This document shows positions 7,170 to 15,182 of a stretch of 20,896 bases of DNA, piece by piece. The position numbers and the translations under genes were made by a program. Below the pieces are notes generated by a model, which did no database searches, was not told the origin of the DNA, and saw only the letters and a list, made by a program, of their open reading frames with translations. Source of the stretch: JANNRR01 sp031401675 (GTDB taxonomy: Bacteria; Pseudomonadota; Alphaproteobacteria; Rhodobacterales; Rhodobacteraceae); the NCBI GenBank assembly GCA_031401675.1, contig JANNRR010000094.1:1-20896 (forward strand). Direction: 5' to 3'. Positions within the stretch are counted from its first letter, which is position 1, and every line of letters starts with the position of its first letter.

Positions 7170-8695
7170 TCCTCCGCCAAACCCGCCAGCCGCAGGCCCT
7201 CTAGAACCGCGGCGCAGCGGCTCGGGTCCTTTTGCGGTTGTCCGGCCCAGATGCTGGCGACGGTGACTCCCGGAGCGAGTTTGCGAAACTGGGCAAGAAA
7301 CTTCCGCGCTTCGTCCATCTGGCCAAGCTGGGCATTGGCCGCGATCAGCATCCAGTAGGTGCAATGATAATTCGGCGTCAGCGCAAGCGAGCGGGCAGCC
7401 CAGAGCAGGGCTTCAGGGTAATCGCCGAGAGCCATGTGACAATGCGCGATTCCGGTCAGCGAAACGTGGGCGCCGGGATCGCGGGGACTGAGCCGGATCG
7501 CGCGGTGAAGATAGGCCAGCGAGTCCGCGATATTGCCACAATGCAGATGTGCGATGCCCGCTCGGCTGACGACCTGCAGATCATTGGGGTTGGCCTCGAC
7601 CGCTGACAGGATGGCCGCCAATGCCCAGCCATAGTCCGGGGAGTAGTGGAGCAGTACCATGCTGCAATGTGCAATCACGATCGCATCCCCCGCCGCCCGT
7701 TCAAGGCCCCTGCGCGCCAGTCTGGCGCATGTCTGCCGGTCGTCGGGGCGGACATGCGGATAGACCATGGCAATCGACTGGCCGATCGCATGGCAGGCAA
7801 AGGCAAGGAATACCGGATTGTCCGGCTCCAGCGCCAATGCTTCGGTCAACAGAGCACGGGCCGCAGCATTGTCCTCGGCGGTTTTCGTCCAGAGTTTCGG
7901 CAGAGCCCGCAGATAGAGGTCATAGGCGGCGACGCTTCCCGGCCGGTCCCGGCGCGAACGGTCAAGCTCGGCCTGCTGGATATGCGGCTCGACCACCGTC
8001 GCGACACATTCGGTGATGCGGTCCTGAAAGTCGAACACATCTTCGATGTGACCGTTGAAATGTTCCGCCCAGATATGATGGCCGTTTGCGCATTCCACCA
8101 GTTGCGCCGAGATCCGCAGTCGGTCACCGGCACGGCGGATACTGCCCTCCAGCACATAGCGCACGCCCAACTCCTCGCCAACCTGTCGCACATCCACCGC
8201 GCGGCCCTTGTAGGTAAAGCTGGAATTGCGCGCGATGACGGCGAAGCTTTTGAACTTCGACAGGGCGGTGATGATATCCTCGACCACGCCATCGGCGAAA
8301 TAGTCCTGCGCCGGGTCGCCGCTCAGGTTGGCGAAAGGCAACACGGCAAGCGCCGGTCTGGGGGTGTCACGGCTCACGGGTGGCGGGGCTTGCGCAACGA
8401 CCAGCCGATAGCCCACGCGCGGCACCGTCACGATCCAGTCCTGTCCTTGCGGGCCGGGGCCGAGCACCTTGCGCAGGTGGGCGATCTGCACCGTCAGGTT
8501 GCCCTCTTCAACCGCCATGCCGGGCCAGCCCGCCTGCATCAGGTCGGATTTGGCAAGCGGTTTGCCGTCCGCGCCGATCAGGGCCGAAAGGAGCGCGGCG
8601 GCCTTTTGGCCAAGCGGAACCGAAACGCCGTCCCGCACCAGTGTGGCGCGGACGGCGTCAAAGGTGAAGGGGCCAAGGGCAATCGTCGGTTCCAT
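7166..8695 (-). CDS. Winged-helix regulator with TolB-N-like domain and TPRs (first of array)
   Basis: This 509-residue protein is the first gene of the three-regulator operon. It has a winged-helix DNA-binding domain (residues 1-100), a TolB-N-like domain (about 114-232; PALAVLPFANLSGDPAQDYFAD, YVLEGSIRRAGDRLRISAQLVE, FDFQDRITE) and TPR-like repeats to the C-terminus. In residues 55-98 the three paralogues differ only at position 77 (Val here, Ala in the others), whereas their sensor and TPR regions have diverged. There is no Shine-Dalgarno before the ATG; instead a sigma-70-type promoter is placed so that transcription would start at or next to the A of ATG. The gene is separated from the upstream VWA gene by a terminator. 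It is cytoplasmic by prediction, with unknown signal and targets. Confidence 0.88.
   Translation of the reverse strand: MEPTIALGPFTFDAVRATLVRDGVSVPLGQKAAALLSALIGADGKPLAKSDLMQAGWPGMAVEEGNLTVQIAHLRKVLGPGPQGQDWIVTVPRVGYRLVVAQAPPPVSRDTPRPALAVLPFANLSGDPAQDYFADGVVEDIITALSKFKSFAVIARNSSFTYKGRAVDVRQVGEELGVRYVLEGSIRRAGDRLRISAQLVECANGHHIWAEHFNGHIEDVFDFQDRITECVATVVEPHIQQAELDRSRRDRPGSVAAYDLYLRALPKLWTKTAEDNAAARALLTEALALEPDNPVFLAFACHAIGQSIAMVYPHVRPDDRQTCARLARRGLERAAGDAIVIAHCSMVLLHYSPDYGWALAAILSAVEANPNDLQVVSRAGIAHLHCGNIADSLAYLHRAIRLSPRDPGAHVSLTGIAHCHMALGDYPEALLWAARSLALTPNYHCTYWMLIAANAQLGQMDEARKFLAQFRKLAPGVTVASIWAGQPQKDPSRCAAVLEGLRLAGLAEE
8418..8535 (-). repeat. Conserved DNA block, copy in first regulator
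   Basis: This is the third copy of the 118-base winged-helix block. Its 69-base invariant part is at 8467-8535. One of the variable bases here causes the only amino acid change in the block, Val77 instead of Ala77. Confidence 0.85.
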
Positions 8696-8701
8696 GGCCC
8701 G

Positions 8702-8730
8702 ATCATAGGTGGCAAGTGCAGCCGCTCCAA
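8702..8730 (-). promoter_or_regulatory. Promoter of the three-regulator operon, predicted leaderless
   Basis: On the minus strand TTGGAG (8730-8725), a 17-base spacer and TATGAT (8707-8702) form a good sigma-70-type promoter. Only six bases (8701-8696) separate the -10 box from the ATG at 8695, so the expected transcription start is the start codon itself. No ribosome binding site is present before this ATG, which fits a leaderless mRNA. Confidence 0.6.
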
Positions 8731-8762
8731 GAAAATCCGGCCCCGATGTGCGGCGGGGCCGG
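8731..8762 (-). terminator. Intrinsic terminator of the ECF sigma/VWA operon
   Basis: Read on the minus strand, CCGGCCCC (8762-8755) and GGGGCCGG (8744-8737) form a perfect 8-bp stem with a 10-base loop, followed by ATTTTC. It lies ten bases after the VWA gene stop and ends directly at the -35 box of the regulator operon promoter, so the two units are separated in about 60 bases. Confidence 0.75.
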
Positions 8763-8771
8763 AACCGGGGG

Positions 8772-10913
8772 TCATTCCGCCAGCGATTCCGCCAGCCGCA
8801 TCAGGGTGACGGCTTCGGCGCGGTAGCCATAGGGGTCCGCCCCCTTTGCCGCGCTGGCCAGCGCAATGGCATCGGCGTACGACCAGCTTAGCAGATAGGG
8901 GCTGGCGGTCAGCAGCTGGCCAAAACCGGCAATGGCGGCGGCAAAGCGGATATCGTCGGTGGCAGCGGCGGTTTCCGGCCGGATCGGGGTTTCGATCAGC
9001 GTGCTGTCGTCTGCCCCCGGCGCCTTCAGCCGCAGCTTCAGGAACCCGAGTTCCGTCGTGGTGCTGGCCGCCTGTTCCGCCTGATAGCGCAAGGGGTCGC
9101 TGAGCTGCGCGGGCGATCCGACGGGGGTGATTTCATAGATCGCCGTCACCGAGTGACCGGCCCCGATTTCACCGGCATCGACGCGGTCATTGTTGAAATC
9201 CTCGCGGTTCAGGGCGCGGGTCTCATAGCCGATCAGCCGGTATTCGGCGACGGTGGCCGGGTTCCATTCCACCTGGATCTTCACGTCGTCGGCAATCGGG
9301 AACAGCGCCCCGGTCAGCTGATCCACCAGCACCTTCTGCGCCTCGGCCAGCGTGTCGATATAGGCTGCTTGCCCGTTGCCCTCCTGCGCCAGCGCCTGCA
9401 TCGTGGCATCGTCCAGATTGCCGCGGCCAAAGCCGAGAACGCTGAGATAGGTGCCGGTCTTGCGCTTGTCGGCGATGAAGCGTTTCAGTTCCTCGGGGTC
9501 CGACAGGCCGACGTTGAAATCGCCGTCGGTGGCCAGAATCACCCGCGTCACCTCGCCGTCGCCGGCCATGCCTTCGGCAACCGCATAGGCCTGCTGCAAC
9601 CCCTCCTGCCCCGCGGTCGATCCCCCGGCTGCCAGATTGGCCAGCGCCGCCTCGATCACTGCACGTTCGCCCGCCGCTGTCGGTTCCAGCACCAGCCCGG
9701 CAGACCCTGCATAGGTAACGATGGCCACCCGGTCCTCGGCGCGCAGCGCGCCCAGCATCAGCCGGAACGACTGCACCAGCAGCGGCAGCTTGTTGGGGTC
9801 TTCCATCGAACCGGAGGTATCGATCAGAAACACCAGGTTCAGCGGCGGCCGGTCGGCCAGCGCCGGCAAGCGCCCCTGCAGGGCGATATGCACCAGTTGC
9901 GTGTCGGGGTTCCACGGCGTGTCCAGCACGGTGACGGTCGGGCGGAACGCCTGATCGCTGTCGGGGGCGGGATAGGCATAGGGGAAATAGTTCACCATCT
10001 CCTCGATCCGCACCGCTTCGGGCGGCGGCAGGTATCCGGCCATCAGACTGGAACGGACCACAGCGTAGCTGGCGGTATCGACATCGATGGAAAAGGTCGA
10101 CACCGGGGTTTCGGCGGTGATTTTCAGCGGGTTGGCCTCGGCGTTGGCGAAGGCTTCGGTATCGGGTTCGGGGGCAACCATCGGGTCGGGCATCGGCATC
10201 GGCGCGGGCATCGACTCGCTGATCACCAACCCAGTTGCACCGCTGGCGTCGGGCGCAAGCGTCAAAGCGCGGCCCTGCGCAAGGCTGCCGCTGTCGATGG
10301 ACAAAGCCGCCAGACCGTCCGCAGGGGCTTCCTGCGGTTCGGCCTTGCGCAGTTCGGCGGCGGGGCTGGCGGCAACAACCGGGTTGTCGCTTGCCGCATC
10401 CGTCCGCGCCAGCGCATCGGCCAGCGGTGCGTCGGCGGACAGGGCCAGATCACTGTCCGGCACCGGCGTGGTGGGCGGAACCGTGCCGGTTGCCACAACG
10501 CGGCCGTCATTCCCGGTGGCCAGCTTCGGGGCGGGTTCCGACCGGGTGCGGGGTTGCGCATCCAGTTCCGGGGCCAGCGTCGCATCGGATTGCAAAGCCG
10601 GGGGGGTCAGCGAGGGCGGCAGCAGTTTGGCGACCGGCAGCACCAGCACCACGCCCAAGGCAAGGGCGGCGGCAGAGGTGGTGGCGGCAAGCATCGGGCG
10701 CGTGGTGAGGGTGGCGAACATCCGGCGTACTCCTGTCATGAACCCCGCCCCTGTCGGGCGGTCAGACATCGGACGCGCGGTCCGCTCCGGTTCTTGGTGG
10801 AGCCGCGCAAAATTTTCATCGGCCAGCCGCAGATGTGCTGCCTTTGCGCCCGGATCAGGGGTCGGCTGGCGGGCCTGCAGCGCGGCCTTCAGGGCGTCTA
10901 GTTCATCCATCAC
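8772..10913 (-). CDS. Membrane-anchored VWA domain protein, YfbK family
   Basis: This protein of 712-713 residues has a cytoplasmic N-terminal stretch (about 1-72), a single membrane segment (about 74-97), a long Pro/Ala-rich extracytoplasmic linker (100-262), the YfbK N-terminal region (about 265-345, STFSIDVDTASYAVVRSSL), a VWA domain (about 358-535) and the YfbK/DUF3520 C-terminal region to the end. The metal-binding MIDAS residues are present: DTSGS (365-369), Thr433 and Asp463 in ATDGD. VWA domains of this kind bind protein partners through a divalent metal. The start is GTG 10913 or ATG 10910; both overlap the stop of the ECF sigma factor gene, so the pair is cotranscribed and coupled. 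The topology, with a short cytoplasmic N-terminus and a large outer domain, resembles an anti-sigma factor, but no known anti-sigma fold was recognised. Confidence 0.9.
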   Translation of the reverse strand: MMDELDALKAALQARQPTPDPGAKAAHLRLADENFARLHQEPERTARPMSDRPTGAGFMTGVRRMFATLTTRPMLAATTSAAALALGVVLVLPVAKLLPPSLTPPALQSDATLAPELDAQPRTRSEPAPKLATGNDGRVVATGTVPPTTPVPDSDLALSADAPLADALARTDAASDNPVVAASPAAELRKAEPQEAPADGLAALSIDSGSLAQGRALTLAPDASGATGLVISESMPAPMPMPDPMVAPEPDTEAFANAEANPLKITAETPVSTFSIDVDTASYAVVRSSLMAGYLPPPEAVRIEEMVNYFPYAYPAPDSDQAFRPTVTVLDTPWNPDTQLVHIALQGRLPALADRPPLNLVFLIDTSGSMEDPNKLPLLVQSFRLMLGALRAEDRVAIVTYAGSAGLVLEPTAAGERAVIEAALANLAAGGSTAGQEGLQQAYAVAEGMAGDGEVTRVILATDGDFNVGLSDPEELKRFIADKRKTGTYLSVLGFGRGNLDDATMQALAQEGNGQAAYIDTLAEAQKVLVDQLTGALFPIADDVKIQVEWNPATVAEYRLIGYETRALNREDFNNDRVDAGEIGAGHSVTAIYEITPVGSPAQLSDPLRYQAEQAASTTTELGFLKLRLKAPGADDSTLIETPIRPETAAATDDIRFAAAIAGFGQLLTASPYLLSWSYADAIALASAAKGADPYGYRAEAVTLMRLAESLAE

Positions 10914-11446
10914 CGATCCTCCGCCGCAGCCATCGCCCGCAGCCGTTTCTTCACCTCGGACATCCGCCAGGCCACGGTGCCCTCGGATATCCCCAGAACT
11001 TCCGCCGCCGCACTTTGCGTCATCTCTTCGCCCAGGGTCAGCGCCACCGTGTCGCGCAGATCGTCGGGCAGCATCGCCATCGCCTGCGCCAGCCAGTCCC
11101 GCGCTTCGGCCTCGGCCTGCATCTGCGCCTGACGGTCCACCTCCCAGTCGCCCCAGCCAAGCGCGGCCCTGGCATGCGTCGCGGCCCGGCGGCGGCGGTC
11201 GTGGGCGGCGTTGACCGTGACCCGGTAGAGCCAGGTGGTGAACCGCGCCTCGCCCCGCCAGCCGCGCAGTTTGGCGGGCAGGGCGGCGCAGATATCCTGC
11301 GTCAGGTCTTCGGCTTCGGCCCGCCGCCCGGTCAGCGAAAAGGCCAGGCGGAACACCCGGTCATAATGCCGCGCCAAAAGCGCCGCGAAGGCCTCGCGGT
11401 CACCGCCTGCAGCCGCACCGGCCAGAGCCTCGTCGGAGGTTTCCAT
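10910..11446 (-). CDS. ECF-type RNA polymerase sigma factor
   Basis: This 178-residue protein has sigma region 2 (about residues 10-75: FAALLARHYDRVFRLAFSLTG, EAEDLTQDIC, FTTWLYRVTVNAAHDRRRR) and region 4 (about 120-170: LPDDLRDTVALTLGEEMTQ, AAEVLGISEGTVAWRMSEVKKRL). Region 3 is absent, as in all ECF sigma factors. The open frame extends upstream to 11692, but the added sequence is basic and unlike the family. ATG 11446 has AAGG eight bases upstream and gives the usual ECF length; ATG 11452 is two codons earlier. The gene overlaps the VWA/YfbK membrane protein gene and is divergent from the RTX gene. It probably transcribes RNA polymerase targets in response to an envelope signal sensed through its partner; the targets cannot be told from sequence. 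Confidence 0.93.
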   Translation of the reverse strand: METSDEALAGAAAGGDREAFAALLARHYDRVFRLAFSLTGRRAEAEDLTQDICAALPAKLRGWRGEARFTTWLYRVTVNAAHDRRRRAATHARAALGWGDWEVDRQAQMQAEAEARDWLAQAMAMLPDDLRDTVALTLGEEMTQSAAAEVLGISEGTVAWRMSEVKKRLRAMAAAEDR

Positions 11447-11723
11447 ACGCATGACCTTGATCAGACGCGGGCGGTCCGTCAATCCTTGGGGGGGGATTGC
11501 AAAGACCGCGATACTTTCCGGCCCCCCCCCGCAACGCCCGGTTGCGGCGCGCTTCACAATGCCGGCATTGGCCGGTTTGGAAACAGCCCGTCGCTGATTG
11601 CGGCCGAGACGAATCAGCTTCCGGCCTGTACCTTTGCGGCGATTCGCGCTTTTTTCGGGCGGGTTTGCGGTATTTTTCCGGCGGACCGACACGAAGGGCC
11701 CGTTTGGTCAAGGAGAGTACATT
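11447..11723. promoter_or_regulatory. Divergent promoter region between sigma factor and RTX genes
   Basis: These 277 bases contain no gene and must hold the promoters of both flanking genes. Visible structure: a run of eight G (11488-11495), a run of nine C (11522-11530) and a perfect 7-bp hairpin CCGCAAC/GTTGCGG (11529-11535 and 11541-11547). The G and C runs are complementary and could pair across 26 bases. No -35/-10 pair could be assigned with confidence for either gene. Confidence 0.6.
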
Positions 11724-14700
11724 GTGGCTGGCAGCTGGAACGGTTTGAACTACATCGGCGACGCGACCAACGAAGCCGTGATCGGCACCGGGGCCAACGA
11801 AGGTCTGTTCGGCAACGAGGGCGATGATCAGCTGTTCGGCGGCGCGGGCGACGACCGCGTCGACGGCGGCGTCGGCAATGACCTGGTCGACGGCGGACTG
11901 GGCAATGACACCCTGACCGATGTCGGCAACATCCCGTTCGGCTTTGTCGGCATCATCGGGCGCGACGTGGTGCGTGGCGGCGGTGGCGATGACGAAATCC
12001 GCATCTATTCCCCCGATACCGGCGATGTTGCCGATGGTGGCAACGGCTTTGACACGCTGCGCCTGAACATGGGCTACTATTCCGGTTTCCAGCTGCCGTT
12101 CGGCACGGTGATCACCCTGACCATGGGTCCGGGCGGTGCCGCCAGCATCATGCAGGTCAACGCCATCAACACCCTGTCGGTGTCCAACATCGAGCGGCTG
12201 ATCTATTTGGGAGTGAATGCCGATGATTTCATCACCGGCGGCGCGTTCAACGATTACATTTTCGGCGGCACCGGGACCAATCATCTGTTCGGCGGCGACG
12301 GCGACGACATCATGGGCAGCGACGGCGGCATCGTCGACATGGACGGCGGGTTGGGGTTCGACATCGTGTCCTTCACCGTCGCCGGATTGCCGACCGGGTT
12401 CAACATTGCCAACCGGGCCAACCAGAGCCTTGGTCTGGCTGGTTCGGTGCGCAATTTCGAAGCCTATGGCGATATCGAGCTGGGCAATGGCGCCAATGTC
12501 GTCAATCTGGTGCAGACCACGGATGTGACCATCACCACGGGTGGCGGCAACGACCGGATCACGGTGCTGAATGCCGCTGCGGAAATCTATGCCGGATTTG
12601 GCGATGATCTGGTGACCACAGGCATCGGCGACGATTACATCGAGGGTGCTGACGGCAACAACACCGTCTACATGGGCGACGGCGACGACTTCTACCGCAA
12701 CAGCAACATCCGGTCCTACACCGGCACCGAGCGCATCTTTGGCGGACTGGGCAACGACACCGTCCTGACGGCAGCCGGCAACGATCTGGTCGATGGTGCC
12801 GACGGCGATGACGAACTGTATACCGGCTGGGGCGACGACCGCGCCTTTGGCGGCATCGGCAAGGACGATCTGTATGGCGAGGCCGGTGCCGATTCCCTTT
12901 ACGGCGGTGACGGCAACGATCTGGTCGACGGCGACCGCGATGTGAACGCCACCACCCCGCCGACCGATGCCGATCTGACCGATGGCGGGTTGGGCAACGA
13001 CACGCTGATCGGCGGGCGGGGGCTGGACCGGATGTTCGGCGGTGACGGCGACGATGTACTGCAGGTTGCCAATTTCATCAGCAACACGGTGATCGATGTG
13101 GCGGTCGATCTGATCTTTGGCGGCCTTGGCATCGACACGCTGCAAACCTATGGCCCGAATTTCTACCTGACCGACGCGGTCGAGGTGATCCTGCGCGGCA
13201 CCACGCTGATCAAGATCAACGGCGTGGTGGTGGCCGACGCACGCCAGATCGAAGCGATCAACGTCAGCGCCTACGGTGGCGGCAACCAGATCATCGAGGG
13301 CGGCGCCTATGTCGATACGGTCCGCACCGGTCACGGCGATGACCGCATCGTCACCTTTGGCGGCAACGACTTCATCGACACCACCTCTGGCAACGACACT
13401 ATCTTTGCCGGCGACGGCGACGACCAGATATCTCAGGTGCAGATCGGCGGCGGCGATCTGGTCTATGGCGGAAACGGCAATGACATCATCCGGCTGGCCA
13501 TCCCCTACACCAGCCAGACGGTCGAGCCCGGGGCCAGCCAGGTTTTCGGCGGCGCGGGGAACGACACCCTGTTCTTGTACAACTCCGACCGGGTCGTGGT
13601 TTTTGCCGGCAACGCGGTGTTTGTCGACGGGATCAAGCTGGCCGACGTGTTCGGCTTTGAAAGCCTGTTCCAGTACGGCCAGAACAATGCCAGCGTGGTG
13701 AATGGGTTCGCCGGCAACGATACCCTGAATGGCGGCGGCGGCAACGACACGATCAACGGGTTCGCCGGCAATGATCTGATCGACGGCGGCCTGAACGACG
13801 ATGTGGTCTATGCCGGGGCCGGCAACGATACCCTGATTTCGGGCGGCGGGCAGGATACGCTGTTCGGCGGCGCGGGGGATGACGGCTTTACGCTGGTGGC
13901 CGACGCCACCGCCGATTCGCTCGACGGCGGCGCGGATTTCGATATCCTGACGCTCGGGTTCGGGCTGGCGGCGCCGCTGGTCATGACCGGTAATCTGGCG
14001 ACCGGGGCCAGCCTCAGCACCGGCGGCGTGCTGCGGGCCAACATCCGCGGCATCGAGGCGATACGGGGTCAGGCAACCGCCGGCGATGACGTGGTGCTGG
14101 GCGGCAGCGGCAACGATGTGATGACCCTGTTTGGCGGTGCCGACAGCGCCCTGTTCGGCGATGGCGACGATCTGGTCAGCATGTCGCTGGACGCTCTGGC
14201 CGATACCGTCAATCTGGGGCTTGGCCTCGACACGTTGACCGTCTTTCAGTCAATCGCCGGCAATGTCAGCTTTACCCTGGGCCTCGTCGCCTCGATCCGG
14301 CTGAACGGCGTGGTGGTCAGCACCATCCGCGACGCTGAAAGCCTGACGTTCTTTGCCGGTGTGGGCGACGATACCGTGACCGGCGGCGCGCTGAACGACG
14401 TGCTGCAACTGGGCCAGGGAGCCAATGTCAGCCGGGGTCAGGGCGGCGACGACCGGATCGTGGTGTCGCTGGACAATCTGCTGGACGATGCCGATGGCGG
14501 CACCGGCGTTGACCGGTTGCTGATCTATGGCGGCAACGCCAGCTATGTCAGCGACCTGACGGTGCCGGGGCACTATCTGGTCCGCAACGGTGGGGCTGTC
14601 GAACTGGATGCCACCACCTTTGAAGACATCGAGTTTTATGGCGGTTACGGCGTCACCGACAATGACCTGTTGCGCGGCATGGCCGGCAATGACCTGCTGG

Positions 14701-15116
14701 TCGGCAATGGCGGCAGCGATACGCTGATCGGCGGCGGCGGCAACGATACCTTGCGCGGCGGCGGGCAGGCCGACCGGCTGACCGGCGGCCTCGGGGCGGA
14801 TCAGTTCAGCTATTTCGGGGTTGCCGATGCCGACCCTGCGGCCGCCCGTGATGTCATCACCGATTTTCAGGTGCTGATCGACCAGATCAATCTGTTCAAT
14901 CTGGATGCCAATACCACCAATTTCGGGGTGAACGATGCCTTTGCCTTTGTCGGCGCTGCCGCCTTCAGCCTGACAGCGGGTGAGGTGCGTGCGGTGCAGG
15001 ATGTGCCGGGCAACCGGACGTTGGTAACGGCTGACGTGAACGGCGACGGGGTGGCCGACATCGCAATTCAATTGACCGGGGTGCTGGCCTTGCAGGCCGT
15101 CGATTTCGTGCTGTAG
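11724..15116 (+). CDS. RTX calcium-binding protein, type I secretion substrate
   Basis: This 1130-residue protein begins at GTG 11724. AAGGAG (11710-11715) lies eight bases upstream, and the in-frame extension to 11598 encodes non-RTX sequence before that site. It is built of many nonapeptide repeats of the GGxGxDxUx type (for example GGAGDDRVDGGVGNDLVDGG), in blocks near 11790-11920, 12220-12330, 12540-13060, 13300-13480, 13690-13880, 14080-14180, 14360-14470 and 14650-14800. These fold into calcium-filled parallel beta-rolls outside the cell. About seven beta-rich spacer modules of some 60-100 residues separate the blocks and end in an Ile/Phe-Glu-x-Leu/Ile motif followed by a new repeat. 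There is no N-terminal signal peptide; the C-terminus (FTVITDF-like, then VADIAIQLTGVLALQAVDFVL-like) matches type I secretion targets. No enzyme domain is seen. No exporter genes are in the window. Confidence 0.93.
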   Translation: MAGSWNGLNYIGDATNEAVIGTGANEGLFGNEGDDQLFGGAGDDRVDGGVGNDLVDGGLGNDTLTDVGNIPFGFVGIIGRDVVRGGGGDDEIRIYSPDTGDVADGGNGFDTLRLNMGYYSGFQLPFGTVITLTMGPGGAASIMQVNAINTLSVSNIERLIYLGVNADDFITGGAFNDYIFGGTGTNHLFGGDGDDIMGSDGGIVDMDGGLGFDIVSFTVAGLPTGFNIANRANQSLGLAGSVRNFEAYGDIELGNGANVVNLVQTTDVTITTGGGNDRITVLNAAAEIYAGFGDDLVTTGIGDDYIEGADGNNTVYMGDGDDFYRNSNIRSYTGTERIFGGLGNDTVLTAAGNDLVDGADGDDELYTGWGDDRAFGGIGKDDLYGEAGADSLYGGDGNDLVDGDRDVNATTPPTDADLTDGGLGNDTLIGGRGLDRMFGGDGDDVLQVANFISNTVIDVAVDLIFGGLGIDTLQTYGPNFYLTDAVEVILRGTTLIKINGVVVADARQIEAINVSAYGGGNQIIEGGAYVDTVRTGHGDDRIVTFGGNDFIDTTSGNDTIFAGDGDDQISQVQIGGGDLVYGGNGNDIIRLAIPYTSQTVEPGASQVFGGAGNDTLFLYNSDRVVVFAGNAVFVDGIKLADVFGFESLFQYGQNNASVVNGFAGNDTLNGGGGNDTINGFAGNDLIDGGLNDDVVYAGAGNDTLISGGGQDTLFGGAGDDGFTLVADATADSLDGGADFDILTLGFGLAAPLVMTGNLATGASLSTGGVLRANIRGIEAIRGQATAGDDVVLGGSGNDVMTLFGGADSALFGDGDDLVSMSLDALADTVNLGLGLDTLTVFQSIAGNVSFTLGLVASIRLNGVVVSTIRDAESLTFFAGVGDDTVTGGALNDVLQLGQGANVSRGQGGDDRIVVSLDNLLDDADGGTGVDRLLIYGGNASYVSDLTVPGHYLVRNGGAVELDATTFEDIEFYGGYGVTDNDLLRGMAGNDLLVGNGGSDTLIGGGGNDTLRGGGQADRLTGGLGADQFSYFGVADADPAAARDVITDFQVLIDQINLFNLDANTTNFGVNDAFAFVGAAAFSLTAGEVRAVQDVPGNRTLVTADVNGDGVADIAIQLTGVLALQAVDFVL

Positions 15117-15122
15117 CCCGCA

Positions 15123-15182
15123 AGGCACCGCGCAGTTTCCACTTGTGCAGAGCGGGTGAATTGCCGCATTCTCGCGGTGCCT
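15123..15182. repeat. 10-bp inverted repeat after the RTX gene
   Basis: AGGCACCGCG (15123-15132) and CGCGGTGCCT (15173-15182) are perfect inverted copies separated by 40 bases, beginning seven bases after the RTX stop codon. They could close a large stem at the mRNA 3' end. There is no T tract, so intrinsic termination is not supported. Confidence 0.45.

Noticed and set aside
7170..7364. N-terminal extension of the second regulator to position 7364
   Set aside because: It lies inside the preceding regulator gene, has no homology to the paralogues, and the ATGA overlap at 7169 is the natural start.
7166..8695. Regulator array considered as adenylate cyclases
   Set aside because: The TolB-N-like and TPR parts resemble those of class III cyclases, but the N-terminal domain is a winged helix and no cyclase catalytic domain is present.
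9153..10901. Plus-strand open frame (582 aa) opposite the VWA gene
   Set aside because: It is rich in Gly, Arg and Gln without any domain, as expected for an antisense shadow; the minus-strand VWA/YfbK protein explains the region.
11598..11723. N-terminal extension of the RTX protein to position 11598
   Set aside because: The extension is basic, not a signal peptide or RTX sequence, and a good ribosome binding site precedes GTG 11724.
11400..13334. Long minus-strand open frame (644 aa) opposite the RTX gene
   Set aside because: It is the mirror of RTX repeat codons in a GC-rich gene; it shows only Val/Ile/Ala/Asp-rich repeat shadow and also runs across the divergent promoter region.
11790..14800. 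Repetitive DNA in the RTX gene considered as a CRISPR array or satellite
   Set aside because: The repeats are degenerate, in frame and encode calcium-binding nonapeptides; there are no constant repeats with unique spacers.
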